34,949 nucleotides of DNA, taken from contig CAKZUK010000135.1 in assembly GCA_937921775.1 (NCBI GenBank), positions 1-34,949 on the forward strand, given 5' to 3'. Source of the stretch: an uncultured Saprospiraceae bacterium (GTDB lineage: Bacteria; Bacteroidota; Bacteroidia; Chitinophagales; Saprospiraceae). Below the pieces are notes generated by a model. That model had not been told where the DNA came from. It did no database searches and was given only the letters and a program-made list of their open reading frames with translations. Shown here piece after piece: positions 34,054-34,949 of this stretch; within the stretch, counting starts at the first letter, position 1; every line of letters starts with the position of its first letter. The translations under genes and the position numbers were made by a program.

Positions 34054-34653
34054 ATGAACGATTCAAATTCGAGAGGCATATGGGAATGGGGGATAGTGCG
34101 CTTAATATTGCTATTAAGTCTTTTGGTATTCGGATTTTGCATCGCTATTGAAGGATATACGGAGGAGGGAGTTCGCTTATTGATTCGATGGTCGGCCCGA
34201 ATTAGTGTAACTTGTTTTTGTATTGCTTTTGCAGGAAAATATATCCATCAATATATGCAAAATTCCTTCTCCTTTTGGTTGTACATGAATCGAAAGTTTT
34301 GGGGGATTAGCTTTGCCTTGATTCATATATTTCATCTTTTTGCCTTAGGAATTTTGCAATATTCCTTTCATCCAGTTTTTACCACAGCTGCTGGGATTTC
34401 TCTCTTTGGAGGAGGCTTGGCTTATCTGTTTATTGTATTGATGTTGCTTACTTCATTTGATACTTTTGCCAAATTGCTATCTGCTAAGCAATGGACAATT
34501 TTGCATACCATTGGTGGCTATTGGATCATGTTTATTTTTACGAGAAGCTATACGAAAGGCCTGTTGATGGGAGACTATTGGGATTTGATTTTCTTGTCGA
34601 TGTTAGTTGGTGTTTGGATGCTTCGTTTGTTTGGTTTATTGAAGCGGAGATAA
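34054..34653 (+). CDS. Ferric-reductase-like transmembrane protein (heme b, MsrQ-like fold)
   Basis: A 199-residue integral membrane protein with six hydrophobic segments: about 12-31, 44-64, 81-101 (FWGISFALIHIFHLFALGIL), 112-133, 148-163 (ILHTIGGYWIMFIF) and 174-194. The ferric-reductase-like domain binds heme b through His pairs; the likely ligands here are the His residues of IHIFHL and of LHTIGG, one on each of two helices. MsrQ and similar proteins pass electrons across the cytoplasmic membrane to periplasmic enzymes. No partner (MsrP or a flavin oxidoreductase domain) is adjacent, so the electron donor and acceptor are unknown. The gene ends 296 nt before the window end. Confidence 0.75.
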   Translation: MNDSNSRGIWEWGIVRLILLLSLLVFGFCIAIEGYTEEGVRLLIRWSARISVTCFCIAFAGKYIHQYMQNSFSFWLYMNRKFWGISFALIHIFHLFALGILQYSFHPVFTTAAGISLFGGGLAYLFIVLMLLTSFDTFAKLLSAKQWTILHTIGGYWIMFIFTRSYTKGLLMGDYWDLIFLSMLVGVWMLRLFGLLKRR

Positions 34654-34703
34654 GCCCTTGCTCCGTTCAAAATATTGCTTATACCTAAGCGACATACATT
34701 ACT

Positions 34704-34871
34704 TAAGCAGGTGTTCAAAATTGTGTTTACAATAAATTCTGATGGATTTTGAATCTATACGACTTGCTTTTTGGGACTAATCCTTCTGGATTGCTTCACA
34801 AAACAAGGAAGTAAGCAGGTAGTCAAATTTATCTTTAGGATAAGTTCTGATGTATTTTGAATTTAGACGAG
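34704..34871. repeat. Direct repeat, two 60-nt units offset by 108 nt
   Basis: 34704-34763 (TAAGCAGGTGTTCAAAATTG...) and 34812-34871 (TAAGCAGGTAGTCAAATTTA...) align over 60 bases with shared TAAGCAGGT, TTCTGATG and ATTTTGAAT blocks. The first unit has an inverted repeat TTCAAAAT (34714-34721) / ATTTTGAA (34746-34753). Non-coding, downstream of the ferric-reductase-like gene. Nothing else is seen from 34654 to the end. Confidence 0.5.
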
Positions 34872-34949
34872 CCAATTTTCAAGGTAATAGCCGTAGCTAT
34901 TGCTGAAGGAAATTGGAGAAGTATAAGTTTAAAAGACACAGAAATTATT

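Overview
The window looks like a chromosomal segment of a Bacteroidota bacterium, most likely of the Saprospiria/Saprospiraceae type. This rests on AT-rich DNA, no clear Shine-Dalgarno sites, many secreted proteins ending in type IX secretion system (T9SS) type A C-terminal signals (PNP...G.Y.L...F.F.K), one T9SS type B (CHU_C / gliding-motility-associated) protein, and Bacteroidota families such as DUF6435 (Lacal_2735) and HD-Pnk. No rRNA, tRNA, CRISPR array, phage gene or transposase gene was seen.

Layout. 1-1337 is the 5' part of a SelO protein-AMPylase gene (minus strand, running off the window). 1338-1915 is non-coding and repeat-bearing. 1916-3126 holds a GNAT acetyltransferase and a MepA-like LAS metallopeptidase, both minus. 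3319-23862 is the dominant feature: about 20.5 kb of head-to-tail minus-strand paralogues, 12 intact ORFs plus four broken or relic copies. The intact proteins share one architecture: signal peptide, N-terminal Cys cap, 6 to 18 solenoid repeats of 23-24 residues resembling receptor L-domains, a Cys-rich C-terminal cap, and a T9SS type A signal. They differ mainly in repeat number, and the broken copies look like products of internal deletion. 23989-24765 is an AlkC/AlkD-like HEAT-repeat DNA repair protein. 24893-25469 holds a TPR-like gene remnant split by a 161-bp long palindrome and bordered by a second palindromic repeat that also occurs at 1429-1470. 25467-26448 encodes three tandem small single-TM paralogues. 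26650-28980 is a large PKD/SprB-repeat T9SS type B protein. 29490-29669 is a DUF6435 gene. 29768-31738 is a two-gene RNA-repair cassette: an HD-phosphoesterase/polynucleotide kinase and an RNA ligase. From 31956 to 34653 three genes are on the plus strand: a small membrane protein, a secreted low-complexity/coiled-coil protein with a strong terminator, and a ferric-reductase-like heme membrane protein. 34654-34949 carries a direct repeat.

How it fits together. The array plus the type B protein imply heavy investment in T9SS-delivered surface or secreted proteins. Repeat-number variation, one apparent mosaic gene, one short in-frame member and several deletion derivatives suggest that homologous recombination among the paralogues expands and contracts both the repertoire and individual solenoids. 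The RNA-repair pair is an independent, coherent module: end healing by HD-Pnk and sealing by the ligase. The rest are unlinked housekeeping or hypothetical genes and small non-autonomous palindromic elements.
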